Assembly: GCF_003315195.1 (NCBI RefSeq)
Contig: NZ_QNRV01000002.1
Location: forward strand, 1 to 64,000
Length of the DNA stretch: 64,000 nt
Reading direction: 5' to 3'
Source: Sutterella wadsworthensis
GTDB taxonomy: Bacteria > Pseudomonadota > Gammaproteobacteria > Burkholderiales > Burkholderiaceae_F
Part shown: one piece after another, positions 1 through 7,870 of the stretch
Numbering within the stretch: position 1 is the first letter of the stretch
How the letters are laid out: each line of letters starts with the position of its first letter
Notes under the pieces: model-generated
What the model was told of the DNA's origin: nothing
Database searches by the model: none
Seen by the model: only the letters and a program-made list of their open reading frames with translations
Program-made: the position numbers and the translations under genes

Positions 1-80
1 TGGTGCGTCAGTTAAGTAAAAAGCAGCGCGATATGCTCGCGCTGCTTGGATTGAAACTGCCGCCTAAAACTCTCCGCTGA
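1..80 (+). pseudogene. C-terminal end of a transposase-like protein (partial at window edge)
   Basis: An open frame enters from the left edge and stops at TGA 78-80. The last residues read LSKKQRDMLALLGLKLPP and then KTLR. This resembles the conserved tail of IS1634/IS4-type DDE transposases, which commonly end in a 'LsxxQrxxLxxLGlxLP' segment. Only about 25 residues are visible, so the family is a guess from the tail. Whether the gene is intact cannot be judged. Positions 81-151 hold no gene and could contain the end of the element, but no terminal repeat can be paired without the other side. Confidence 0.35.
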
Positions 81-151
81 TTTATGGATCAGTTAACCGG
101 GAGTTCAGGAAAAACGGGCTGATTTTATTGAAAGATTGCTGACTTCAAAAA

Positions 152-1075
152 TTAGGCATTCGTCTTCACGAAACCTGGAACCGACAGATAGCGCTCACCA
201 GTATCAAAGTTAAGCGCTAAAACTCGCGAAGCTTTCGGCAAGGTCGGCAAAAGCCCTGCAACGGCAGCGAGTACCGCACCAGTGGAAATACCAACGAGCA
301 AACCTTCCTGACGAGCTGCCGCCTGTGCATACGCAAAAGCAGCATCGTCTTCAATATCCAGGAACTGGTCAATCACGTTCTTGTCAAGATTGCCCGGCAC
401 AAAATTGGCGCCGATACCCTGAATGCGATGCGGACCAGCGTGCCCCTCCGTAAGAAGTGGGCTGCCCTTCGGTTCGACAGCATAGGTCTTCACGGTCGGC
501 CAGGCGCGTTTCAAAACCCGTGAAATACCCGAAACATTGCCGCCGGTACCAAAAGCCGAAACGAAGACATCCAACCCTTCAGGGAAGTCAGCGACAATTT
601 CCGGCCCCGTGCGCAATTCGTGCGCCTTGGGATTACTTGGGTTTTCAAATTGGCCTGCCACCCAAGCATCAGGCAGCTCCTTCTGCAATGCCAGCGCACG
701 GTCGACGGCACCTTTCATACCCTGTGCAGCAGGTGTAAGAACAAGTTCCGCACCATAGGCCTGAGCAAGAAGACGACGCTCCACGCTCATCGATTCTGGC
801 ATGACGAGAATCATACGGAAGCCCAGCACAGCACTCACCATCGCAAGTCCCACGCCGGTGTTGCCTGATGTTGGTTCGATAATAGTGCCTCCTTTTTTGA
901 GGTCACCGCGGGCAACCGCATCAAGCACCATTTGCAATGCAATACGATCCTTAACAGATCCACCCGGATTGGCGCGCTCCAGCTTCAACCAAACATCATG
1001 ATCCGGGAAGAGACGCGACAGGCGCACCACCGGCGTATTGCCGATAAGTTCGAGCACGGAAGCGTACTTACTCAT
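152..1075 (-). CDS. cysK: Cysteine synthase A (O-acetylserine sulfhydrylase)
   Basis: This cytoplasmic PLP enzyme makes L-cysteine from O-acetylserine and sulfide, the last step of cysteine synthesis. The 307-residue protein has the family's usual length. It shows the N-terminal GNTP motif (residues 12-15), the PLP lysine K42 in NPGGSVKDR, the substrate loop PTSGNTG, and the phosphate-binding FGTGGNVSG and GISTGA segments. The ATG at 1075 is preferred over an upstream in-frame start because GGAGG lies 8 bases before it. CysK and CysM are hard to separate by eye; motif and length favour CysK. It is transcribed divergently from the acyl-CoA synthetase gene. Confidence 0.93.
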   Translation of the reverse strand: MSKYASVLELIGNTPVVRLSRLFPDHDVWLKLERANPGGSVKDRIALQMVLDAVARGDLKKGGTIIEPTSGNTGVGLAMVSAVLGFRMILVMPESMSVERRLLAQAYGAELVLTPAAQGMKGAVDRALALQKELPDAWVAGQFENPSNPKAHELRTGPEIVADFPEGLDVFVSAFGTGGNVSGISRVLKRAWPTVKTYAVEPKGSPLLTEGHAGPHRIQGIGANFVPGNLDKNVIDQFLDIEDDAAFAYAQAAARQEGLLVGISTGAVLAAVAGLLPTLPKASRVLALNFDTGERYLSVPGFVKTNA

Positions 1076-1245
1076 TAGATAATCCTCCATCACGTGCGGC
1101 TTTATGAAGTAAAGAAGCCGCATTCGTTGCTCCGACCAAGGACCATCATATAACGATTTAGTTAAGGTGTCAGGGTAAATACGGATAAATTAGGACAGAA
1201 ACAAGGCAACTTCTTCTATAGTTTTACGCTTGGTTTAGTGCATCC

Positions 1246-1265
1246 GAACTTTGTTCACAAAGTTC
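1246..1265. promoter_or_regulatory. Perfect inverted repeat in the cysK / acyl-CoA synthetase divergent spacer
   Basis: Two perfect 8-base arms (GAACTTTG and CAAAGTTC) are separated by TTCA, about 45 bases before the acyl-CoA synthetase start. There is no T-run after it, so it looks more like a repressor or activator operator than a terminator. The bound protein is unknown. A TetR- or FadR-type regulator of fatty-acid genes would fit the context, but that is inference. Confidence 0.45.
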
Positions 1266-1308
1266 GTGAGCGCATAAAAAAAGAATCTCATTAAGGATCT
1301 ATCAGAGA

Positions 1309-3138
1309 ATGGGTCGATCAAGTGAACTCGATGGGCTGACCACACTCCCCGAACTGCTCATGCAGAGCATCCAAAAGAACGGCGACCGTGAAGCCTTGCG
1401 CCAGTACGACCGTGCGACCGGAAAATGGGAAAGCTGGACCTATAAGGAACTGGGCGAGCACGTGCTGGCCTGGCGCCGAGCTTTTGCGGCGATGGGATTA
1501 AAACCTGGGGAACGCATCGCGATCCTGATGCCCAACGGACGTGACCATGTCTGCGCCGATCAGGCTGCGCTTGCCAATGGTCTCATTCCGGTACCGCTGC
1601 ATGCAATTGATACGCCGGGAGCAAGTGCTTTTATTACCATCGATAGTCAAGCTGCGACTTTAGTCACTAACAAACTGACTCGCTGGCAGCAGATCCGCGC
1701 CACAGGCGTCCCGCTACCCGACCTTAAGAACATCATCATTACCGATCCGGGAGAAACCGAAGACAAGTCTGAAGGACGTTTTCACATCCGCAGTCTTGAG
1801 TCGATCCTTCTGGAAGGGGCTTCCGGGACAGAAGATCTCCCTGCCGGTCCGCTTGAAGATGACTTAGCCGGCATCATCTATACATCCGGCACTACCGGTC
1901 GCCCAAAGGGCGTGATGCTCACGCATCGCAACATTGTGAGCAATGTAAAGGCAACACTCGAATGTGTGTCCCCAAAAGTGGGGGACACCTTTCTTTCTTT
2001 CCTGCCGCTATCGCATACATTCGAACGCACGGCCGGATACTACCTCGCCTTGGCCACTGGCTGCATCATTGCCTACAACCGCTCTGTATTGCTGCTTGCC
2101 GAAGATTTGAAAACAATTAAGCCCACGGTAATCATTTCGGTCCCCCGTGTGTATGAACGTATTTACGCTCGCGTGCAGGATAAGCTTCGGAAGTCCCGTC
2201 CTATCGCCAAGAAGCTTTTTGACTGGGCTGTTGAAGTGGGTTGGCGCGATTTTTGCCGCAAGAACCATCTTCCAGTAGAAAAATCCGGTCGTTCGTGGCT
2301 CGACGGGATTGTTCGCGCAACGCTGCTTCACAAAATGGCCAATACACTTCTTTCGCAGTTTGGCGGACGCCTTCGTATTGCCATTTCGGGAGGCGCAGCG
2401 CTCAATCACAAAGTTGCCCGCACCTTCTGCGGCTTGGGACTGCCTATCATTCAAGGCTACGGCATGACCGAAGCCAGTCCTATCATTGCTGGCAACTGTG
2501 TTGAGTTCAATCAGCCCGACACTGTTGGCAAACCTTTCTGTAATGTCGAAATCCGCCTAGGCGAGGGCAATGAAATTCAGGTCCGCGCACCCTCCATCAT
2601 GAAAGGTTATTGGCACCGCCCTGAAGACACTGCGGCTGCTTTTACTAAGGACGGTTGGCTTAAAACCGGTGACGTCGGCGAGTTCAATGCTGACGGGATG
2701 CTCAAGATTAAGGGACGCATCAAGGAAATCATCGTAACCAGCACAGGAGAAAAAATTCCTCCTGCTGATTTGGAAAGCGCTATCGAAACCGATCCGCTCT
2801 TCGCACAAGCCTACATCGTGGGAGAGAACAAACCTTACCTTGGCCTCCTTGCCGTCGTAGAGCCCAATGAATGGGCTAGCCTTGCCGCATCGCTTAATCT
2901 TGATCCCAATGCGCCTGAAAGCCTTGCTTCACCTGCAGTACGTACAACAGCACTTAAGCGTGCTAAGACTGCGGCAGCTGACTTCCCCAACTATGCGCTT
3001 CCGCGTGCCGTAATTCTTACGACGGAACCCTGGACGATCGAAAACGGTCTGATAACGCCGACTTTGAAGCTCAAACGCGGCCCGCTCTCAAAGCACTTTG
3101 CCGCCGAGATTAAAAAGCTGTACGCCGTTCACGGCTGA
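1309..3138 (+). CDS. Long-chain acyl-CoA synthetase (AMP-forming), FadD15-like
   Basis: This enzyme activates a fatty acid with ATP to acyl-AMP and then transfers it to CoA; it is probably cytoplasmic or peripheral to the inner membrane. The 609-residue protein is a full ANL-superfamily enzyme. The P-loop-like motif YTSGTTGRPKG lies near residues 190-200, GYGMTEASP near 383-391, the WLKTGD motif near 450, and GRIKEII plus the C-terminal lysine region (GEKIPP) near 470-490. Its length and order match the FadD15/long-chain bacterial class rather than E. coli FadD. Exact chain-length specificity cannot be read. A strong terminator follows, so it is probably a single-gene unit. Confidence 0.88.
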   Translation: MGRSSELDGLTTLPELLMQSIQKNGDREALRQYDRATGKWESWTYKELGEHVLAWRRAFAAMGLKPGERIAILMPNGRDHVCADQAALANGLIPVPLHAIDTPGASAFITIDSQAATLVTNKLTRWQQIRATGVPLPDLKNIIITDPGETEDKSEGRFHIRSLESILLEGASGTEDLPAGPLEDDLAGIIYTSGTTGRPKGVMLTHRNIVSNVKATLECVSPKVGDTFLSFLPLSHTFERTAGYYLALATGCIIAYNRSVLLLAEDLKTIKPTVIISVPRVYERIYARVQDKLRKSRPIAKKLFDWAVEVGWRDFCRKNHLPVEKSGRSWLDGIVRATLLHKMANTLLSQFGGRLRIAISGGAALNHKVARTFCGLGLPIIQGYGMTEASPIIAGNCVEFNQPDTVGKPFCNVEIRLGEGNEIQVRAPSIMKGYWHRPEDTAAAFTKDGWLKTGDVGEFNADGMLKIKGRIKEIIVTSTGEKIPPADLESAIETDPLFAQAYIVGENKPYLGLLAVVEPNEWASLAASLNLDPNAPESLASPAVRTTALKRAKTAAADFPNYALPRAVILTTEPWTIENGLITPTLKLKRGPLSKHFAAEIKKLYAVHG

Positions 3139-3160
3139 CTAACCTTGTGACTAAAGTGAA

Positions 3161-3201
3161 ATCAACGCCCGCAGAAAGATCTGCGGGCGTTGATTTATCT
3201 C
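3161..3201 (+). terminator. Rho-independent terminator after the acyl-CoA synthetase
   Basis: A perfect 15-bp stem (3161-3175 with 3180-3194) closes a 4-base AAGA loop and is followed by TTATCT. It lies 23 bases after the stop codon. Confidence 0.85.
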
Positions 3202-3228
3202 CATCAGACTTACGCTTCTTCAGGAAAC

Positions 3229-3282
3229 TCCGGATGCGCATTGTTTAGAATCCGGAACTTCAAAAACATCTTCGGGCCCGAA
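3229..3282. promoter_or_regulatory. Inverted repeat and 12-bp palindrome before the radical SAM gene
   Basis: TCCGGAT (3229-3235) and ATCCGGA (3250-3256) form an inverted repeat with a 14-base spacer. Then comes the perfect palindrome TTCGGGCCCGAA at 3271-3282, 20 bases before the start codon at 3303. Both lie between the upstream terminator and the gene, where a promoter must be. They could be operators or mRNA leader hairpins; I cannot assign a regulator. Confidence 0.35.
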
Positions 3283-3302
3283 ATCGGCCCCGCCAGACCT
3301 TC

Positions 3303-4616
3303 ATGACGAACAGCACCTACGTTCCCAAGCCGCGCGAGCTGCTTCCGGACTGGATGGTCGGACTTACCGACCGAGTGATGAACTACTACACCAAGCGGTA
3401 TCTGAACTGCGAACCGGTGATCTTAAAAAATCCGCCGTTACCGCAGGAAGGACACCAGTACATGCTTTACGCGCATGTGCCCTTCTGCCACACGCTCTGT
3501 ACATACTGCACTTTCCATCGCTTCCTTTTCAAGGAATGGAAAGCGCGTGAATATTTCCAGAACCTGCGCAAGGAAATGGAATATGTAAAAGCACTGGGAT
3601 ATGACTTCACGGCGATGTATGTGGGCGGCGGTACGACCACAATTCTTGAGGACGAACTCGTCAAGACGCTCGAACTTGCCAAAAAGCTCTTTCCATCCAT
3701 CAAAGAAATTTCATGCGAAACGGATCCGCAAGTCATCATGACGCCGCAGTTTCGCAACCTGCAAGGGCTCGTCGACCGTATGTCCATCGGCGTACAGAGT
3801 TTCAATGATGAAATTTTGAAGCTTTCTGACCGATATGAGAAATTTGGTTCCGGAGAGCAGATTTACGAACGCCTTCAATATGCGCAGGAACTCTTCCCCA
3901 CCTGCAATGTTGACATGATGTTCGGCTTCCGCGGTCAATCGCTTGATGTCCTCCATGAAGACATGGAAAAGATTGTGAAACTCAATCCTCGTCAGGTAAC
4001 GACCTATCCGCTGATGGTAACTTCGCAGACGCGTGCAAGTGCCAGAGCCAAGATTGCCGCTACGGGCCTTGAGCTCGCAGATCAATATCGCGTGATCATG
4101 GATTCGCTCGAGAATCATTATCGCCAACTCACCTCATGGACCTTTGGACGTACAAACGACGAAGGGTTCGATGAGTACGTTGTTGACCACGACGAATATC
4201 TAGGCGTTGGTTCCGGTGCTTTCAGCTTCCTCGGTGACAGTCTCTACGTCAATACCTTCAGTCTTCGCCGCTACGCCGAACGTATCGCTGCTGGCAATAC
4301 TGGTGTCGAACGCCGCCGTACGTTCGACAAACATTCAATTCTGCAGTATCGACTCCTTCTCGGACTATTCTCTCACCGCCTTTCGCGCAAGTACTTCCGT
4401 GAAGTTCACGGTGTCAATCTCGACCGTGCGCTCATGAAGGAAATGATGGGATTGCGCCTTTCGGGCGCCATCAAGGATGACCCAAACGATCCTGACCGCA
4501 TTATCGTCACGGATGCCGGCAAATTCCTCGGTCTCGTCATGATGAAAGCTTTCTATGCCGGCATGGATCACGTTCGTGCGGAACTTCGTGCCCCGCTCAA
4601 AGAAGAGGACATGTAA
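3303..4616 (+). CDS. HemN/HemW-like radical SAM protein (coproporphyrinogen III oxidase family)
   Basis: This is a radical S-adenosylmethionine enzyme of 437 residues. The [4Fe-4S] motif is C62-x3-C66-x2-C69 in the setting HVPFCHTLCTYC, followed by the glycine-rich YVGGGTTT strand near residue 106 and the SIGVQSFND segment typical of the HemN family. The C-terminal part resembles the HemN_C domain. Family members act in anaerobic haem synthesis (HemN), haem insertion (HemW) or anaerobic haem breakdown (ChuW/HutW). The N-terminal arm of true HemN is not recognisable, so the exact reaction is open. ATG 3303 is the first start after an in-frame stop at 3246; its ribosome site is weak. Confidence 0.75.
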   Translation: MTNSTYVPKPRELLPDWMVGLTDRVMNYYTKRYLNCEPVILKNPPLPQEGHQYMLYAHVPFCHTLCTYCTFHRFLFKEWKAREYFQNLRKEMEYVKALGYDFTAMYVGGGTTTILEDELVKTLELAKKLFPSIKEISCETDPQVIMTPQFRNLQGLVDRMSIGVQSFNDEILKLSDRYEKFGSGEQIYERLQYAQELFPTCNVDMMFGFRGQSLDVLHEDMEKIVKLNPRQVTTYPLMVTSQTRASARAKIAATGLELADQYRVIMDSLENHYRQLTSWTFGRTNDEGFDEYVVDHDEYLGVGSGAFSFLGDSLYVNTFSLRRYAERIAAGNTGVERRRTFDKHSILQYRLLLGLFSHRLSRKYFREVHGVNLDRALMKEMMGLRLSGAIKDDPNDPDRIIVTDAGKFLGLVMMKAFYAGMDHVRAELRAPLKEEDM

Positions 4617-4635
4617 AAAAACTGTTCAAGTTTCC

Positions 4636-4670
4636 TAAAAATGGCAGCTCAATAAGAGCTGCCATTTTTA
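4636..4670 (+). terminator. Rho-independent terminator after the radical SAM gene
   Basis: A 14-bp stem (AAAAATGGCAGCTC with GAGCTGCCATTTTT) with an AATAA loop starts about 20 bases after the stop codon. The ascending arm ends in a T-run. The A-rich start means it could also work on the other strand. Confidence 0.85.
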
Positions 4671-5208
4671 TTGATAATCCCCAAGCATCCTCGACAGTCC
4701 TCATGACGCCGGCAAGCAATCAACTCTGCAGAATTAGATGGATATCCCTCTAAACAAGGCAAACCGAACGATAAAAGTCATCTTGTTCAGCCCTTTGAAG
4801 CTGCTCTTCTGATAATCCAGTTTTTGTACCAATTGAATGCAAGATGCTTCACTGATAATCCTGACGAAATTTCTCAGGAATATGAAGGGAATTGTTCACA
4901 ATGCAGTTCCAGTTTGATTTGCATTAACTACCGCATAGAAACAATTCAAAACACTTCCAAAGAACTACCGATGTCTACCTACTTGGTATTAAACAGGGGC
5001 ATTACGTTCGAGCTAGCTGCACGATAAAATGCGGGCGTTCGCAGGAGTCTCGGATTAACTTTCTACTAATTCGACTTGCTCCCGCTCAAAATTAAAAACA
5101 TGTCCAGAAATTTCAACGATCCCAATCGTCGGGCGCTCACGCTGCACGACGGTTCGCTGAAACTTCGGACTGCAACAAGAAGAAGGAACTGCGCTGCGGA
5201 CGCCCTCT
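4671..5208. other. Long gene-free leader upstream of the hydrogenase operon
   Basis: About 540 bases with no convincing gene. Short open frames occur, but none has a good start site or a recognisable protein. The stretch 4740-5110 is more AT-rich than its neighbours, as expected for promoter DNA. It holds the inverted repeat ATTGT-TC-ACAAT (4891-4902) and an FNR-box-like sequence at 4914-4927. It is the most likely place for the promoter of the hydrogenase genes, but no clear -35/-10 pair stands out. Confidence 0.5.
4914..4927 (+). promoter_or_regulatory. FNR-box-like site upstream of the hydrogenase operon
   Basis: TTGAT-TTGC-ATTAA matches the FNR consensus TTGAT-N4-ATCAA at 9 of 10 positions. 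It is about 345 bases before the hydrogenase start. Oxygen control of hydrogenase genes by FNR-type proteins is well known. One near-match in AT-rich DNA can arise by chance, so this is a candidate only. Confidence 0.3.
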
Positions 5209-5238
5209 ACCTAGGGGTGCGCCCCTTTAGGTGTTTTT
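5209..5238 (+). terminator. Terminator-like hairpin just before hydA (possible attenuator)
   Basis: Nine base pairs form: ACCTA pairs with TAGGT and GGGG pairs with CCCC around a TGCG loop, with a two-T bulge. TTTTT follows at 5234-5238. The hairpin ends only about 20 bases before the hydA start. A terminator-shaped structure this close to an operon start suggests attenuation or marks the end of a short leader transcript. Confidence 0.45.
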
Positions 5239-5259
5239 CCGACTTCGGAGAAAATGTCC

Positions 5260-6630
5260 ATGTTCAAGGATACGATGACGATCCACACCTTCGGGCCGGG
5301 CGAAAACGCATACGGTCAGAACGGTGGCGCCTACGAAGGCAATCTGCGCAAGGGTGAGCTGCGCGGGATTATTCACATCAACAAAGATCACTGCGTTGGG
5401 TGCGACACCTGCCGCAAGTTCTGCCCGACAGATGCCATTAAGGGTGGTCTCGGCGCCAAACACGAGATCATTGACGATGCGTGCCTTTATTGCGGCCAGT
5501 GCCTTGTGGCCTGCCCGTTCAATGCCATTGAGCAGATGAGCTTCGTTGATGAGGTCGAACGCGTTCTTGACGCTAAGGACCGCATCGTGGTTGCCCAGCC
5601 GTCGCCAGCCGTGCGCGTATCGATCTGCGAAGAATTCGGTGGGGAACCCGGTGAACTCTCGACCGAGCAAATGGTCAACGCTCTGGAAGCCCTCGGCTGC
5701 GTCACGTACGACTGCAACAGCTCTGCGGACCAGACGATTATCGAAGAAGGCACCGAATTCGTGAAGAAGGTGCAATACTGGGTACTCGGCGAACGTGGGC
5801 CTGAAGTCGACGAGCAGGGTAAACACCCGTTCCCGCATTTCACATCTTGCTGCCCGGGCTGGGTGAAGTACGCCGAAACTTATGCGGCCGACATGCTCCC
5901 CCACCTTTCCACCGCGAAATCCCCTCTGCAGATGGGTGGCACGCTCGCGAAGACGTGGGCAGCCAAGCACATTCTCAAGTGCGATCCCCGCAAGGTCTAC
6001 TTTGTTTCGATGACGCCCTGCACGGCCAAGATCTTCGAGGCTTCCCGTCCCGAAATGAATACCGCCTGGCGTTGGCTCATTGAGCACAAGGAAATCCCGG
6101 CTAACACGCCTTCCTTCCAAGATATTGACGCCTCTCTCACGGCGCGCGACCTTGCCGAACTTTTCCGTCGCAAGGGCATCAACCCGCTCCTTATGCCGAA
6201 GACCCGCAAGCGCGACAGCGAAACACATCCGCTTGAGGTCTATTCTGGCGCTGGCACGATCTTCGGCTGCTCCGGCGGCGTGATGGAAGCGGCGCTGCGC
6301 ACCGCCTACTTTGCCCTCGCTGGCAAGGAACTCGATAACAAGGACATTGAGGTCGTTCGCGGCCACAACAACGCGATTATTGAAGCCACAATCCCCGTTC
6401 CCGTTAAGGAACTCGGCGGCAAGATTTTTGAAGTCCGCGTTTGTGTCGTTAACGGCTGCAACCAGGGTATCGCTGAAGTGCTCCACCGTGTTCGCGTCGA
6501 TAAGAACCGCTACCACTTCATCGAAGTCATGAACTGTCCTGGCGGCTGCGTCAACGGCGGCGGCCAGCCGGTTCAGCCAGTTGGTACATCTTGGCTCAAG
6601 CCCACCACACCGCTTCCCCTGCGCGTCTAA
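5260..6630 (+). CDS. hydA: Periplasmic-type [FeFe] hydrogenase, large catalytic subunit
   Basis: It interconverts H2 with protons and electrons. Two ferredoxin-type clusters are visible at C45-x2-C48-x2-C51-x3-C55 and C75-x2-C78-x2-C81-x3-C85. The three H-cluster signatures are intact: TSCCPGW (C197, C198), MTPCTAKIFE (C254) and CPGGC (C426, C430). The 456-residue protein lacks its own export signal and resembles Desulfovibrio HydA, which is carried across by the Tat-tagged small subunit. ATG 5260 is chosen over ATG 5254 because GGAG at 5247-5250 has better spacing (9 versus 3). The small subunit and a cytochrome b follow in one operon. Confidence 0.93.
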   Translation: MFKDTMTIHTFGPGENAYGQNGGAYEGNLRKGELRGIIHINKDHCVGCDTCRKFCPTDAIKGGLGAKHEIIDDACLYCGQCLVACPFNAIEQMSFVDEVERVLDAKDRIVVAQPSPAVRVSICEEFGGEPGELSTEQMVNALEALGCVTYDCNSSADQTIIEEGTEFVKKVQYWVLGERGPEVDEQGKHPFPHFTSCCPGWVKYAETYAADMLPHLSTAKSPLQMGGTLAKTWAAKHILKCDPRKVYFVSMTPCTAKIFEASRPEMNTAWRWLIEHKEIPANTPSFQDIDASLTARDLAELFRRKGINPLLMPKTRKRDSETHPLEVYSGAGTIFGCSGGVMEAALRTAYFALAGKELDNKDIEVVRGHNNAIIEATIPVPVKELGGKIFEVRVCVVNGCNQGIAEVLHRVRVDKNRYHFIEVMNCPGGCVNGGGQPVQPVGTSWLKPTTPLPLRV

Positions 6631-6651
6631 TTTTTAGAGGTTCTCAAAAAA

Positions 6652-7005
6652 ATGTTCTCTCAAAACTATTCCTACGCGGAACGTCCTGCGGCCTTGATTC
6701 TCGGCCGTCGAGGCTTCCTGAAGGTGAGCGGCCTCTGCATCGGCGCCGCAGTCGTTTGCGGCTGGGCAATTGGCGACATGGTGTCGCGCCGCAGTTCAAT
6801 CATCCTTGCTCGTCAAGCCGGTCTCTATCAAGATGACAAGCTTTGTCAGGCAATGGGACTTGCCTCTTCGCACAACAATCCGGTTGTGATGTCTGTCTAT
6901 AAGACCATGAAGGCCAAGCCCGTGGATCATACGATGCACGAGCTCCTGCACACCCATTTCTACTCCCGTTCCATGCTAACCATGACGGAGGCTGCTCATG
7001 TCTGA
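6652..7005 (+). CDS. hydB: [FeFe] hydrogenase small subunit with Tat signal
   Basis: This 117-residue partner wraps around the catalytic subunit and carries it to the periplasm. A twin-arginine signal is seen at residues 19-24 (RRGFLK), followed by a hydrophobic stretch (LCIGAAVVCGWAIG). The later part has the small-subunit look of Desulfovibrio HydB (about 123 residues). GAGG lies 11 bases before the start. It is 21 bases after hydA and overlaps the cytochrome b gene by 8 bases, so translation of the two is probably coupled. Confidence 0.85.
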   Translation: MFSQNYSYAERPAALILGRRGFLKVSGLCIGAAVVCGWAIGDMVSRRSSIILARQAGLYQDDKLCQAMGLASSHNNPVVMSVYKTMKAKPVDHTMHELLHTHFYSRSMLTMTEAAHV

Positions 7006-7684
7006 TATTCCCGCCCTTGCTCCAGACCGTATTCTGCGTTTTCATGCGCCGGATAAGGTTTTTCACTCGCTCAACGCCATCACGTGGTTCGCACTGCTCT
7101 TTACGGGCATGTACGTTTACTTTTTGAATCCGTCGGATGAAGCTGCCGAAACGGCCATGCTTATTCACTTGATTCTCGGCGCAGTGTTCACGTTCAACCT
7201 GCTCGGCTTCATCGTGATTGCCCCGGACCGCTTTGCTCTGATCATGCGTGCCTGCTTGGAGTGGGATCGCAATACGATCTACTGGTTCCGCAACTTCGGT
7301 GGCTATCCCCGCCGTTTCTTCAAGATCCCGTTCGGTCCAGTTGAAGTTCCTCCGCAGGGCCGTTACAACGGTGGCCAGAAGGCTTCTTACCTGCTCTTCA
7401 TGGGTATGATTGCCGCGCTGGCGGTGACGGGCTGGCTCCTTTGGATCGGTGCACCGGTCACGGGCAAGTTTGTATACTGGGCCACCTTCTATTTCCACGT
7501 CTGGGGTTCAATCATCATCTCAGTCCTCGTGGTTTGCGCTCATATCCCGCTCGCACTTCTCTCGCTCGAGCACTTCAAGGGCATCTGGCGTCTTGGCCCG
7601 GGCACCATCTCGGTTGAAGCAGCAGAACACCATGCTCCGATCTGGTTCGAACGAGATGTTGTTCGCACCGACATCGAGAAGTAA
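6998..7684 (+). CDS. Hydrogenase cytochrome b subunit (FdnI-like)
   Basis: This 228-residue inner-membrane dihaem cytochrome b resembles the gamma subunit of formate dehydrogenase N. About four membrane segments are visible. Candidate haem ligands are H23 in the first segment, H57 in the second, and two histidines 15 residues apart (about H167 and H182) in the last. In this family the b-type cytochrome passes electrons to quinone. Placed after hydAB, it implies a membrane-anchored respiratory [FeFe] hydrogenase rather than a soluble enzyme using cytochrome c3. GGAGG precedes the start by 7 bases. Confidence 0.87.
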   Translation: MSDIPALAPDRILRFHAPDKVFHSLNAITWFALLFTGMYVYFLNPSDEAAETAMLIHLILGAVFTFNLLGFIVIAPDRFALIMRACLEWDRNTIYWFRNFGGYPRRFFKIPFGPVEVPPQGRYNGGQKASYLLFMGMIAALAVTGWLLWIGAPVTGKFVYWATFYFHVWGSIIISVLVVCAHIPLALLSLEHFKGIWRLGPGTISVEAAEHHAPIWFERDVVRTDIEK

Positions 7685-7737
7685 TGTGAGCATGCCGCTG
7701 CATTTTTCCTCATTCACATGAGGCGCAGCAATGTGCT

Positions 7738-7771
7738 AAAGGCCGGATTTTCCATCCGGCCTTTTCTTTTT
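7738..7771 (+). terminator. Terminator of the hydrogenase operon
   Basis: An 11-bp stem (AAAGGCCGGAT with ATCCGGCCTTT) with a 5-base loop is followed by TCTTTTT. It separates the structural genes from hydF, which probably has its own promoter. Confidence 0.87.
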
Positions 7772-7870
7772 GCGCTATACCACCACCATCAAACAAAAGC
7801 CGCACACGTCTGAGATTCCTCAAACCTCAGAACTCAAGCAGCTCCTCTCATAAGTACCTCGGAATTCACC

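Noticed and set aside
3303-4616. The radical SAM gene as HydE or HydG
   Set aside because: The motif C-x3-C-x2-C is shared, but SIGVQSFND and the C-terminal domain are HemN-type; HydE and HydG signatures are absent.
4824-5027. Short open frame in the hydrogenase leader
   Set aside because: Weak start, no ribosome site, cysteine-rich but unrecognised; probably chance.
5100-5357. Possible leader peptide upstream of and overlapping hydA
   Set aside because: It has an ATG at 5100 but no clear ribosome site, and it overlaps the hydrogenase start in another frame. It could be a leader peptide for the hairpin, but nothing supports it.
5227-6516. Long open frame on the minus strand across hydA
   Set aside because: It is a shadow of hydA, whose motifs and codon pattern are on the plus strand.
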